In this document: positions 21,220 through 28,312 of the stretch, piece after piece | Layout: each line of letters starts with the position of its first letter | How positions within the stretch are numbered: the stretch's first letter is position 1 | Source of the DNA: Ruminococcaceae bacterium UBA7067 | GTDB taxonomy: Bacteria > Bacillota > Clostridia > Oscillospirales > Acutalibacteraceae | Direction: 5' to 3' | Assembly (NCBI GenBank): GCA_002493755.1 | Contig: DKZT01000008.1 | Location: 1-28,312 of the forward strand | DNA length: 28,312 nucleotides | Translations under genes and position numbers: made by a program | The notes under the pieces: generated by a model | What the model was told of the DNA's origin: nothing | What the model saw: the letters and a program-made list of their open reading frames with translations, nothing else | Database searches by the model: none

Positions 21220-21684
21220 ATGACAAAGGAAAGCACAAAAACAATAGCTCAGAACAAAAAAGCGTATCACGAATATTTTGTCATTGAAAGCCTTGAAGCA
21301 GGCATTGAGCTTTGCGGAACGGAGGTTAAGTCACTGCGTGCAGGGAGGGTTAACCTCAAGGACAGCTGGTGCAGCGTTGTTGACGGCGAAATATTCGTCA
21401 ATGCAATGCATATCAGCCCATACGAGCAGGGCAACATCTTCAACCGTGACCCAATGCGTGTGCGCCGTCTGCTCCTGCACAAAAGAGAGATTCTGCGCCT
21501 TTTCGGACTTGTAAAGCAGGGCGGCTATACGCTTATACCGCTGTCGCTCTATTTCAAGGGGTCAAGGGTTAAGCTTCAGCTCGGACTGTGCAAGGGCAAA
21601 AAGCTCTATGACAAGCGAGCCGACATAGCGCAAAAGGACGCCAAGCGCACAATGGAGCGTGCGCTCAAGGAGCAGAACAGATAA
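21220..21684 (+). CDS. smpB: SsrA-binding protein
   Basis: A 154-residue SmpB, the tmRNA partner in ribosome rescue. It has the OB-fold core (NKKAYHEYFVIESLEAGIELCGTEVKSLR), AHMHIS-type AMHISPY, the loop NRDPMRVRRLLLHKREI, and the basic tail KLYDKRADIAQKDAKR that enters the mRNA channel. ATG 21220 is used because the longer frame from 21169 starts within the promoter. ssrA begins about 200 nt downstream on the same strand. A heptad tract starts 2 nt after the stop. Confidence 0.96.
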   Translation: MTKESTKTIAQNKKAYHEYFVIESLEAGIELCGTEVKSLRAGRVNLKDSWCSVVDGEIFVNAMHISPYEQGNIFNRDPMRVRRLLLHKREILRLFGLVKQGGYTLIPLSLYFKGSRVKLQLGLCKGKKLYDKRADIAQKDAKRTMERALKEQNR

Positions 21685-21685
21685 T

Positions 21686-21876
21686 AGAGTGAAGAGTGGA
21701 GAGAATAGGTGGTCGCCGCTTTGCGGCTACTTAATTAAATCGGAGCAAAGCGACCCATAATATTTACCGCAGGTAAATATATCACATTGCGCAGCAATAT
21801 TTCACTCGCCGACAGGCAAATTTCACATGACAGCAAGTCATATTTCACCGCAATGGTGTTTTAACGACATTGCAAT
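21686..21876. repeat. Heptads and ATTTCA-linked hairpin array, copy E, abutting ssrA
   Basis: AGAGTGAAGAGTGGAGAG, GTCGCCGCTTTGCGGC, then from 21737 CGGAGCAAAGCGACCC, ATTTACC-GCA-GGTAAAT, ATTGC-GCA-GCAAT, TCGCC-GACA-GGCAA and ATGAC-AGCAA-GTCAT. It ends with a hairpin region around ATTGCAATA, 4 nt before the mature 5' end of tmRNA. The first stem differs from other copies by the compensated pair TTTACC/GGTAAA. No other ssrA promoter is evident between smpB and ssrA. Confidence 0.82.
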
Positions 21877-21880
21877 ATAT

Positions 21881-22230
21881 GGGGGTGTAAAGGTTTCGAC
21901 GGGGATTGTAAGCCCTGGTAAGCGAGCAGCGGTGCGGAGCCGCTTTAAAATCCGCAATTTTAAAAAATAAACGACAACAATAAAGTTGCATTAGCTGCTT
22001 GATTTAAGCAGCCGTTCTGTCCGATAGTACTGCGCATCGGATAAGAGCGTCGATTAGCAGTGAACGTGAACCGGAAAGAGCCTTGTATCCGGTCATGATT
22101 TAAAGGGCTACCCGATTTCAAAGCCTGTTGACGGGCGTTGATTTCGGGGAAGCTAAAGCATCAACTACGCTCGTAGAAAGCCTCGGTAAGCGATTTTCGG
22201 ACAGGGGTTCAATTCCCCTCACCTCCACCA
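21881..22230 (+). ncRNA. ssrA: Transfer-messenger RNA
   Basis: A 350-nt tmRNA for ribosome rescue. The 5' end GGGGGTGTAAAGGTTTCGAC and the 3' end GGTTCAATTCCCCTCACC-TCCACCA form the tRNA-like domain; GGGGGUG pairs with CACCUCC (one G-U) as the acceptor stem, and CCA is encoded. The tag reading frame reads (N)DNNKVALAA with stop TGA at 22000-22002. By analogy with UAGUC|GCA in E. coli, UAAAC (21968-21972) precedes the resume codon GAC, giving A-DNNKVALAA after the charged alanine. smpB is immediately upstream. Confidence 0.97.
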
Positions 22231-22235
22231 AATAA

Positions 22236-22283
22236 GAACCGCAATTTTGATACAAAGCGTATCTTAATTGCGGTTCATTTTTT
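22236..22283 (+). terminator. Terminator of ssrA
   Basis: GAACCGCAATT and AATTGCGGTTC pair around an inner stem GATAC/GTATC, followed by ATTTTTT. It is a strong intrinsic terminator 5 nt past the CCA end. Confidence 0.93.
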
Positions 22284-22519
22284 ATGCCTTGAAAACGGCT
22301 TGTAATCAGTGTTTACGGCACTTTTAACCTTTAGTAAAGTGTCAGTGTGATTGCTGAATATGGCTGTTTTGTAATAAAAAAGTCAGTCTTTAAGTGTGTT
22401 TTTTTTGCTCGATTTTTTATTCTGACACTAAACTTCCAGACCGTTTCATTTTTCAAAATCAGAGTTTCATTTGCTGCTTTTACATATATAAAATTGACTT
22501 CAAGAAGGCGCAAAATAGC

Positions 22520-22735
22520 CTAGTGAAGGTCATTGAATTTAGAACTGTATTTTGAAGTTTTGCGAGTCTTTTTACCTTCAATAATATCTACATTTGACCT
22601 GCGATTGCGTTCCTCCTGAACAGCTTCAAACTTATCTTTACTGATAATGGCAGTATGGCTACCAACTGCATAATACTGCCTACGCTCTCCACGGTTTGTT
22701 TTACTTTTCATCTCAGGAAAAGAAGTATTATGATT
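22520..22735 (-). pseudogene. Remnant of a large serine recombinase (C-terminal middle part)
   Basis: The minus-strand frame reads NHNTSFPEMKSKTNRGE, then QYYAVGSHTAIISKDKFEAV and QEERNRRSN, and ends KYSSKFNDLH before a stop. The block YYxxGSHxAIISKxxFEAVQEExxRRS is typical of the recombinase domain of large serine integrases and transposon recombinases. The catalytic N-terminal resolvase domain and the zinc-ribbon and coiled-coil C-terminus are missing: upstream the frame runs into the TetR promoter region and a stop at 22778. It is therefore a decayed fragment, lying 290 nt downstream of ssrA. The family call rests on motif recognition only. Confidence 0.72.
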
Positions 22736-22760
22736 ATTGATTTTAACAGCGGTGCAATTC

Positions 22761-22789
22761 TTGCAAAATCGGAGATTTTATGCTATTAT
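22761..22789 (+). promoter_or_regulatory. Promoter of the TetR gene
   Basis: TTGCAA (22761-22766), a 17-bp spacer and TATTAT (22784-22789), with an additional TATAAT at 22794-22799. It lies about 38 nt before the TetR start and overlaps the open frame of the recombinase remnant. Confidence 0.65.
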
Positions 22790-22826
22790 TAAATATAATA
22801 TAAACATTGTTTTTCGGGTGAGAAAT

Positions 22827-23387
22827 ATGCCTTCTTTTACAAAATACGCAATCAAGATTTCTTTTATGAAACTGCTGAATAAAAAGCCGTTGAATAAAAT
22901 TACGGTTAAAGATATTGTTGAGGACTGCGGAATCAACCGCAACTCTTTTTACTATCACTTCAATGATATTCCGTCGCTTATTGAGGAAATTTTTACCGAA
23001 GAAACTGACAAGCTTATACAGTCGCAGACCGAATCCGGTACAATTTTTGACTGTCTGCTTTCGGCAATTGACTTTGCCCTGGAAAACAAGACGGCTATGA
23101 TGCACATTTACAATTCGGCAAACAGGGAATTATTTGAGCAGTATCTGAACAGGGTATCTCAGCACGCTGTTGCAAGGTACATAGACGCCGTTTCGGGAAA
23201 CTATAACATAAGTGATGACGATAAAGAAGTTATCGCTATGTATTACAAAAGCCTGCTGGTAGGTTTTGTGCTTGACTGGCTTTGTGGCGGAATGAAGTAT
23301 GATTTAAGTATTAAACTGCAAAGAATTTGCGAGCTTTTTGACGGCTCAATGGAAAATGCGTTTAAGAACAGCTCAAAAAATGAATAA
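22827..23387 (+). CDS. TetR/AcrR-family transcriptional regulator
   Basis: A 186-residue one-component regulator. The N-terminal TetR helix-turn-helix is LNKITVKDIVEDCGINRNSFYYHFNDIPSLIEEIF (about 23-57), with recognition helix NRNSFYYHF. The remaining helical ligand-binding half (VISMYYKS-like VIAMYYKSLLVGFVLDWLCGGM) resembles the TetR_C_8 group. The start is ATG 22827 with GGGTGAG; the frame open from 22737 is rejected because it covers the promoter. It precedes an MMPL exporter and its partner in the same direction. By analogy with other TetR-RND pairs it probably represses them in response to a lipophilic or toxic ligand. Confidence 0.87.
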   Translation: MPSFTKYAIKISFMKLLNKKPLNKITVKDIVEDCGINRNSFYYHFNDIPSLIEEIFTEETDKLIQSQTESGTIFDCLLSAIDFALENKTAMMHIYNSANRELFEQYLNRVSQHAVARYIDAVSGNYNISDDDKEVIAMYYKSLLVGFVLDWLCGGMKYDLSIKLQRICELFDGSMENAFKNSSKNE

Positions 23388-23397
23388 TACATTTAAT

Positions 23398-23437
23398 AAA
23401 CAGACATTCGGACATTTCAAGCTGAATGTCTGTTTTT
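23398..23437 (+). terminator. Terminator of the TetR gene
   Basis: AAACAGACATTC and GAATGTCTGTTT pair perfectly (12 bp) around a 14-nt loop and run into TTTTT. Its symmetry also leaves open an operator role. Confidence 0.8.
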
Positions 23438-23480
23438 GATGTCATAGGAAACTGCTCCGGAACAGTCGAGCCAAGAATGT

Positions 23481-23493
23481 TTGATAATATCAA
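23481..23493. promoter_or_regulatory. Candidate TetR operator, 13-bp odd palindrome
   Basis: TTGATA-A-TATCAA is a perfect 6+1+6 palindrome in the 260-nt gap between the TetR and MMPL genes. TetR-family operators are short palindromes in such positions. No clear promoter elements pair with it, so the assignment is tentative. Confidence 0.3.
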
Positions 23494-23548
23494 TCTGTCT
23501 GTCCGAATAGCGTGTCGAGGCGCTTGACTGTGTAGACAAAATTGCTTC

Positions 23549-23578
23549 CGTGCCTAAAAACAAGGCACGATTTTTTTT
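23549..23578 (+). terminator. Intrinsic terminator in the MMPL leader
   Basis: CGTGCCT and AGGCACG pair around AAAAACA, followed by ATTTTTTTT. It lies 74 nt upstream of the MMPL start and 160 nt past the TetR stop. It would block read-through into the exporter gene. Either the exporter has its own promoter after it (a weak TTTTAT-17-TAAAAT at 23586-23614) or this is an attenuator. Confidence 0.8.
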
Positions 23579-23651
23579 GTGTCTATTTTATTCTGCCTGT
23601 TTAATTATTAAAATATTAAGACAAGAAAATACAGGTAAGGAGTAATTGAAG

Positions 23652-25742
23652 ATGAAATTCGGAAAAGCGGTTGTAAAAAGCCGCATAGCAATTCTGATTG
23701 TCGCAATTGTGCTTCTCATTCCGTCGGCGCTGGGAATGATATTCACACGTGCCAATTATGATATGCTCAATTATCTTCCCGATAGTCTTGACACTATCAA
23801 GGGACAGGATTACCTTCTTGAGGATTTTGACAAGGGTGCGTTTTCGTTTCTGATTTTTGAGGACATGAACGAAAAGGACATTGTCAGAACCGAAGAAAAA
23901 ATTAAGGAGATTGATCATGTAGTTACCGTACTCTGGTATGATGACATAGCTGATATGTCAATTCCAATGGAGGTGCTTCCAGACAAAATCTACGATGCGT
24001 TCAATTCAGACAATTCAACACTTATGGCGGTGTTCTTTGACACCTCTAGCTCGGCTGATGAAACTATGGACGCTATAACGCAAATCAGAGCCGTTGCAGG
24101 TGATCAGTGTTTTGTTTCGGGCATCTCAGCAATGGTTACCGATTTGAGGGATTTGTGTGAAGAACAGGAAGCAATCTACGTTGCAATCGCAGTAATTCTT
24201 GCCGTTGTTGCGATGATGATATTTATGGATAACTGGATTATCCCGTTTGTTTTTCTTGCAAGTATCGGAATGGCAATACTTATGAACCTCGGTTCAAACT
24301 ACTTCCTCGGTGAAATTTCGTACATCACTAAAGCGCTGTCTGCCATTCTTCAGCTTGCCGTAACAATGGACTATTCAATTTTCCTGTGGCACAGCTACGG
24401 AGAGCAAAAGAAGATTTACGGCGACCACAAAACCGCAATGGCTGTTGCAATCAAGGAAACAACACGTTCCGTACTCGGAAGCTCAATAACAACCGTTGCA
24501 GGCTTTATCGCACTCTGCTTTATGACCTTTACGCTCGGACGTGACCTCGGAATCGTTATGGCTAAGGGCGTAATCTTCGGAGTAATCGGCTGTGTGACAA
24601 TTCTCCCGTCGCTCATTCTCGTACTCGACAAGCCGCTTGAAAAGACAATGCACAGATCGTTGGTTCCGTCAACGAAAAAGCTTGCTAAAGGTATTATTAA
24701 AATTTTCCCCGCTTTTCTTATTCTGTTTGCAATGATAATTTATCCGTCATATTACGGCTACAGCAACACAAACAACGAGGTTTACTACGATTTGTCAAAG
24801 AGCCTGCCCGAGGATATGTCAAACGTAATTGCAAACACAAAGCTCAAAGAGGAGTTCGACATCGGTACTACTCACATGGTGCTGACTGACTCAAAATTGC
24901 CTGCAAAGCAGGTGCGCAAAATGACCGAAGAAATGGAGAACATAGACGGCGTAAAATACGTTCTCGGACTTGAAAGCGTAGTCGGCTCGCTTGTCCCCGA
25001 GGAAATTCTCCCCGAATCTGTTACAGCTATTCTTAAAAGCGACAGGTGGGAGCTTATGCTGATAAACTCGGAATATCAGACTGCTTCCGATGGGGTAAGT
25101 ACGCAGATAGAACAGCTTAACAGCATAATCAGAAAATACGACAATGAAGGTCTGCTGATTGGTGAGGCGGCTTGCACAAACGACTTGATTGATATCACGT
25201 CGGTTGATTTTCAGGTTGTAAATATGATTTCGATTATTGCTATCTTTTTAATCATAGCAGTGGTTGAAAAGAGCATAAGCCTGCCGATTATCCTTGTTGC
25301 AGTAATTGAGCTTGCAATATTCATCAACCTCGGTTTACCGCACTATATGGGCGAGTCACTGCCGTTTATCGCGCCGATATGCATAAGTACAATTCAGCTC
25401 GGCGCAACAGTTGACTATGCAATACTAATGACTACACGATATAAAAAGGAACGCTCGCTCGGCAACGATAAAAGGACTTCTGTCACTACTGCGCTTGAAA
25501 CCTCAATCCCGTCAATCATTGTCAGTGCAATGGGCTTGTTTGCCGCAACGGTCGGTGTTGCAATTTACTCCGACGTTGATATGATAGGCTCGCTTTGCGC
25601 ACTTATGGCAAGGGGAGCAATAATCAGCGCACTTTGCGTAATTCTTATTCTGCCTGCAATGTTTATGCTGTTTGATAAGGTTATCGGAGTAACAACATTG
25701 GGCTTTAAGTCAAAAAAACAATACGGAGGTAACTGTAAATGA
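23652..25742 (+). CDS. MMPL/RND-superfamily membrane exporter
   Basis: A 696-residue inner-membrane transporter with two repeats. Each half has a leading TM helix (about 10-30 and 345-365), an extracytoplasmic domain, and five clustered TM helices (about 175-320 and 525-680). The proton-relay Asp-Tyr pairs characteristic of MMPL proteins are present in both halves, D240-Y241 in TMDYSIFLW and D588-Y589 in TVDYAILMT. The start is ATG 23652 after AAGGAG; the in-frame TTG at 23646 is too close to the ribosome binding site. It overlaps the following gene by 4 nt (ATGA), so the two products are co-translated. Substrates of related proteins are lipids or amphiphiles; none can be named here. Confidence 0.92.
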   Translation: MKFGKAVVKSRIAILIVAIVLLIPSALGMIFTRANYDMLNYLPDSLDTIKGQDYLLEDFDKGAFSFLIFEDMNEKDIVRTEEKIKEIDHVVTVLWYDDIADMSIPMEVLPDKIYDAFNSDNSTLMAVFFDTSSSADETMDAITQIRAVAGDQCFVSGISAMVTDLRDLCEEQEAIYVAIAVILAVVAMMIFMDNWIIPFVFLASIGMAILMNLGSNYFLGEISYITKALSAILQLAVTMDYSIFLWHSYGEQKKIYGDHKTAMAVAIKETTRSVLGSSITTVAGFIALCFMTFTLGRDLGIVMAKGVIFGVIGCVTILPSLILVLDKPLEKTMHRSLVPSTKKLAKGIIKIFPAFLILFAMIIYPSYYGYSNTNNEVYYDLSKSLPEDMSNVIANTKLKEEFDIGTTHMVLTDSKLPAKQVRKMTEEMENIDGVKYVLGLESVVGSLVPEEILPESVTAILKSDRWELMLINSEYQTASDGVSTQIEQLNSIIRKYDNEGLLIGEAACTNDLIDITSVDFQVVNMISIIAIFLIIAVVEKSISLPIILVAVIELAIFINLGLPHYMGESLPFIAPICISTIQLGATVDYAILMTTRYKKERSLGNDKRTSVTTALETSIPSIIVSAMGLFAATVGVAIYSDVDMIGSLCALMARGAIISALCVILILPAMFMLFDKVIGVTTLGFKSKKQYGGNCK

Positions 25743-28090
25743 GTAAAATAAAAAAATATATGCCAAAGGTGCTTTCAGGCATCTTAAGTCTTACAACTCT
25801 TTGCTGTACAATTGGCGTTGCGTCATATTCGGCAGGTGCAAAGAGCACGGATACTGAAACAACGAATATAAATATTTCGGACACTTCTTCAACCGTAAAA
25901 AACGCTTCGGAGGACAAAACCAAAAAGCTTTCAAAGAATGAAACGGTTTACATAATTGCAAACGCAGACGGCTCAGCAAAAAAGGTTATCGTGAGCGACT
26001 GGATTAAAAATACCGCAAAGGCAAAGAGCTTTGAAGATATTTCAAACCTTGATAATATTGTAAACGTAAAAGGCGACGAAACCTACACAGTAAACGAAAA
26101 TAATATGTACGAGTGGAGTGCAGACGGAAATGACATTTACTATCAGGGTGCGGGAAAGTCGGAACTCCCTGTCGGACTTTCGGTAAGCTATACGCTTGAC
26201 GGCAAAAAGATTTCAGCAGATAAGCTTGCAGGTCAGAGCGGCAAGGTGAAAATCCGCTTTGACTACACGAACAGACAGTCGGAGAAAATAAAAATTGACG
26301 GCAAGGAAGAAGAAATCTACGTTCCGTTTGTAATGCTTACGGGTATGATGCTCGACAATGATGCTTTCAGAAACGTTGAGGTTTCAAACGGCAAGGTTGT
26401 CAATGACGGTAGTCATACCTTCGTTGCAGGTTTTGCACTCCCCGGAATGCAGTCAAATCTCGGCATAGACAGCAAGGATTTTGAAATTCCCGATTATGTT
26501 GAGATAACAGCTGACGTAAAGAATTTTGAGCTTGCAACAAGCTTTACGCTTGCCGCAAACGATATGTTCAGCGATATTGATTTTTCAAAGGTTGACGATA
26601 AGATTGATGCGTTGTCAGACTCTCTTGATGAACTGACTGATGCCGCAGATCAGCTTATTGACGGTTCATCACAGTTGTATGACGGGCTTAAAACTCTTCT
26701 TGACAAGTCGGGAGAGTTGATTGAAGGCGTTGATCAGCTTTATGACGGTGCAGAAAAAATCAGCAGCGGTGCACAAGAGCTTGACAACGGTGCCGGTGCA
26801 CTTGCAAGCGGCGCAAAGGATCTGGACAACGGTGTGGGAACGCTTAAAGATGGTGCAGATTCGCTCGACAGCGGTGTAAGCTCACTTAACGATGGTGCAG
26901 TAAGTCTTGATTCGGGTATCTCGCAGTTGCAGGGCTATGTGGCAACGCTTTCATCGGGACTTAATACGATTTCAGGCAACAGCGAGTCGCTCAATGCGGG
27001 AGCAAAGCAGATATTTGATACTCTTCTTGCAACTGCCGATGCTCAGATTGCCGCAGCAGGACTTCAGGCTGATAAGCTGACAATTTCGAATTATGCTCAG
27101 GTGCTTGATAAGCTTGTCGGTTCATTAAGTGAGGATAACGTGAAAACTGTTGCTTATAATACTGCGCTTGAAACCGTTACAACTACGGTGAACAGCCAGA
27201 AGGATGTAATCAGAGAGGCTGTTGAGTCAGCAGTAAGAAAGCAGGTTACTGAGAGCGTGTTAGCTTCGGCAGGCTATTCAATGAGTGCAGAGCAGTACGA
27301 TTCGGCCATAGCATCGGGACAGATTCCTGATGAGGTACAGGTGCAGATTAATACCGCAGTATCAACGCAGATGAGTTCTTCCTCAATTCAGTCGACAATT
27401 GACATCAACACACAGAGCCAGATTCAGTCGCTTATCGATACAAATATGCAGAGTGATGAGGTGCAAAGCCAGATAAATTCTGCTGTTGAAAAAGCAAGTG
27501 CAGGTAAGAATTCACTTTCTTCACTCAAAGAACAGCTTGACAACTACAATATATTTTATCAGGGAGTGCTTACCTACACCGACGGCGTTGACAAGGCGAA
27601 CGCAGGAGCACAGCAGATTCTCGGCGGAACAAATACTCTTAAAGAAGGTTCTTACACTCTTAAGAACGGCTCAGAACAGTTAAAGAGCGGTTCGGGCTCG
27701 CTAAAAGACGGCGCCGGAACTCTGAAGGACGGTGCAGACTCTCTTAATAGCGGTGCACAGTCGCTCAAGGACGGCACAGGCGAGCTTAACAGCGGAGCGA
27801 AAAATCTTGTGCAGGGAGTTGCTTCACTCAAAGAGGGAAGCAGTGCCCTTGTAAGCGGAGTAAAACAGCTTAAGGACGGCTCAATGACGCTTAACGATGG
27901 ACTTAAAAAGTTCAAAGAAGATGGAATAGACGTGCTTGTTGACGCAGTAGGCGGTGACGTAAATGGACTCGTAAGCAGACTAAAGGCTGTTTCGGAGGTT
28001 TCTTCACACTACAAGAGCTACAGCGGAATTTCCGATGAAATGGACGGCAAGGTCGATTTCATTTACAAGACTGATTCCATTGAGAAATAA
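25739..28090 (+). CDS. Secreted xxxLxxG heptad-repeat protein coupled to the MMPL exporter
   Basis: A 783-residue exported protein with an N-terminal signal segment (about 1-34) and no C-terminal membrane helix or LPXTG. A beta-rich domain spans about 55-285. The first heptad block, about 290-410 (LxxGAxxLxxG: GAQELDNGAGALASGAKDLD), is followed by a helical Gln/Ser-rich region (about 410-620). The second heptad block is about 623-735 (SLKDGAGTLKDGADSLNSG). Such xxxLxxG repeats (TIGR03057-type) occur in YhgE/Pip proteins and in the extracellular loops of many Firmicute MMPL proteins. Here the repeat domain is a separate, translationally coupled polypeptide, so it probably works with the exporter outside the membrane. 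The role is inferred. Confidence 0.85.
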   Translation: MSKIKKYMPKVLSGILSLTTLCCTIGVASYSAGAKSTDTETTNINISDTSSTVKNASEDKTKKLSKNETVYIIANADGSAKKVIVSDWIKNTAKAKSFEDISNLDNIVNVKGDETYTVNENNMYEWSADGNDIYYQGAGKSELPVGLSVSYTLDGKKISADKLAGQSGKVKIRFDYTNRQSEKIKIDGKEEEIYVPFVMLTGMMLDNDAFRNVEVSNGKVVNDGSHTFVAGFALPGMQSNLGIDSKDFEIPDYVEITADVKNFELATSFTLAANDMFSDIDFSKVDDKIDALSDSLDELTDAADQLIDGSSQLYDGLKTLLDKSGELIEGVDQLYDGAEKISSGAQELDNGAGALASGAKDLDNGVGTLKDGADSLDSGVSSLNDGAVSLDSGISQLQGYVATLSSGLNTISGNSESLNAGAKQIFDTLLATADAQIAAAGLQADKLTISNYAQVLDKLVGSLSEDNVKTVAYNTALETVTTTVNSQKDVIREAVESAVRKQVTESVLASAGYSMSAEQYDSAIASGQIPDEVQVQINTAVSTQMSSSSIQSTIDINTQSQIQSLIDTNMQSDEVQSQINSAVEKASAGKNSLSSLKEQLDNYNIFYQGVLTYTDGVDKANAGAQQILGGTNTLKEGSYTLKNGSEQLKSGSGSLKDGAGTLKDGADSLNSGAQSLKDGTGELNSGAKNLVQGVASLKEGSSALVSGVKQLKDGSMTLNDGLKKFKEDGIDVLVDAVGGDVNGLVSRLKAVSEVSSHYKSYSGISDEMDGKVDFIYKTDSIEK

Positions 28091-28123
28091 CAGTAGGTGT
28101 TGCTGTAAATATTGAAAATAGAT

Positions 28124-28160
28124 AAAATGCGTTGTGAAAATACTCACAGCGCATTTTTTA
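28124..28160 (+). terminator. Terminator of the exporter operon
   Basis: AAATGCGTTGTGA and TCACAGCGCATTT pair with one mismatch and are followed by TTTA. It lies 34 nt after the stop of the heptad-repeat gene. Confidence 0.85.
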
Positions 28161-28169
28161 TATCAAAAT

Positions 28170-28196
28170 GAGACTATCCAAAAAATTGTGTAAACC
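28170..28196 (+). mobile_element. Sequence resembling an IS256-family terminal inverted repeat
   Basis: GAGACTATCC followed by AAAAAATTGTGTAAAC matches the general form of IS256-family ends (GATAAAGTCC...AATTGTGTAAA in IS256, from memory). It would be the left end of an element extending beyond the window. Only one end is visible, and the ORF that follows does not look like an IS256 transposase, so it may be a remnant. Confidence 0.35.
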
Positions 28197-28224
28197 TACA
28201 TTTTTACATAAAAAAGAAAGGGAC

Positions 28225-28312
28225 TTATTCAGCCCCAACCTCGATGCTTGTTCCGTTTTTAAACAGGAATGTTATCTGCCCGTCCTTGGCGCACGGCGTG
28301 ATCGTCATGAGG
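28225..28312 (-). CDS. C-terminal end of a minus-strand gene, possibly a recombinase (partial)
   Basis: The last 28 codons of a gene entering from the right edge read LMTITPCAKDGQITFLFKNG and TSIEVGAE before TAA. The pattern (ITP...DGxITFxFKNGTxI) resembles the tail of large serine recombinases found in mobile elements of Clostridia. The fragment is too short for certainty, and the rest lies outside the window. If correct, it and the remnant at 22520-22735 flank the exporter module. Confidence 0.45.
   Translation of the reverse strand, partial: LMTITPCAKDGQITFLFKNGTSIEVGAE

Noticed and set aside
22201..22230. Direct repeat (att site) of the ssrA 3' end within the window
   Set aside because: I found no second copy of TTCAATTCCCC or CACCTCCACCA downstream to 28312. 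The other end of the island, if any, lies outside the window.
22331..22513. 60-codon minus-strand ORF downstream of ssrA
   Set aside because: No recognisable motif, no ribosome binding site, low-complexity AT-rich DNA. Possibly more recombinase-island debris, but it cannot be supported.
25739..28090. Full YhgE/Pip phage-infection protein
   Set aside because: The heptad repeats are there, but the C-terminal cluster of membrane helices typical of YhgE/Pip is missing. Only the repeat type is shared.

Overview
The window looks like the chromosome of a gut-type member of the Bacillota, class Clostridia, most likely Oscillospiraceae/Ruminococcaceae (Ruminococcus or [Eubacterium] siraeum-like). The reasons are: a secreted protein combining a CotH domain, a starch-binding CBM26-like module and a type I dockerin; the split transketolase; the DUF1934-argS and yceD-rpmF gene pairs; mid GC content; and consensus sigma-A promoters with AGGAGG-type ribosome binding sites. 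No rRNA, tRNA or CRISPR array was found. The one RNA gene seen is tmRNA (ssrA).

Layout. Positions 1-1940 hold two type II toxin-antitoxin operons (YefM/YoeB-like and Phd/ParE-like) around a small membrane protein. 2159-5228 is a housekeeping run: murI, a DUF1934 gene and argS. On the minus strand, 5405-7834 encodes the CotH/CBM26/dockerin protein and 8497-9468 encodes birA. 9998-11794 is the split transketolase. 12140-12874 is a divergent SLOG-family gene and a small XRE-type regulator sharing an operator-rich promoter. 12999-13716 is yceD-rpmF behind a perfect sigma-A promoter. Then come a PDZ/radical-SAM DUF512 protein, der, plsY, luxS plus a serine-hydrolase lipoprotein, ispD-ispF (overlapping), and smpB followed by ssrA.

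Downstream of ssrA (22231-28312) the character changes. There is a serine-recombinase remnant, a TetR regulator, an MMPL/RND exporter, a secreted xxxLxxG heptad-repeat protein translationally coupled to it, an IS256-like end, and the C-terminal end of a minus-strand gene that may be another recombinase. I read this as an accessory island next to ssrA.

The most striking feature is a family of modular intergenic repeats filling nearly every gene border from about 1150 to 21880, and absent from the ssrA-proximal 6 kb. Three components recur: (i) tandem mini-hairpins joined by ATTTCA(T/C) linkers, whose stems differ between copies by compensatory changes; (ii) purine/pyrimidine heptad tracts (AGAGTGA, GAGTTTA and complements) that often bracket a block in inverted orientation; (iii) GTAGGGAAC...GTTCCCTAC hairpins and a MITE-like element of about 115 bp, one copy of which lies inside 17-bp inverted repeats. 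Some hairpin arrays end next to the ribosome binding site of the following gene or the 5' end of ssrA, and heptad tracts often begin at stop codons.
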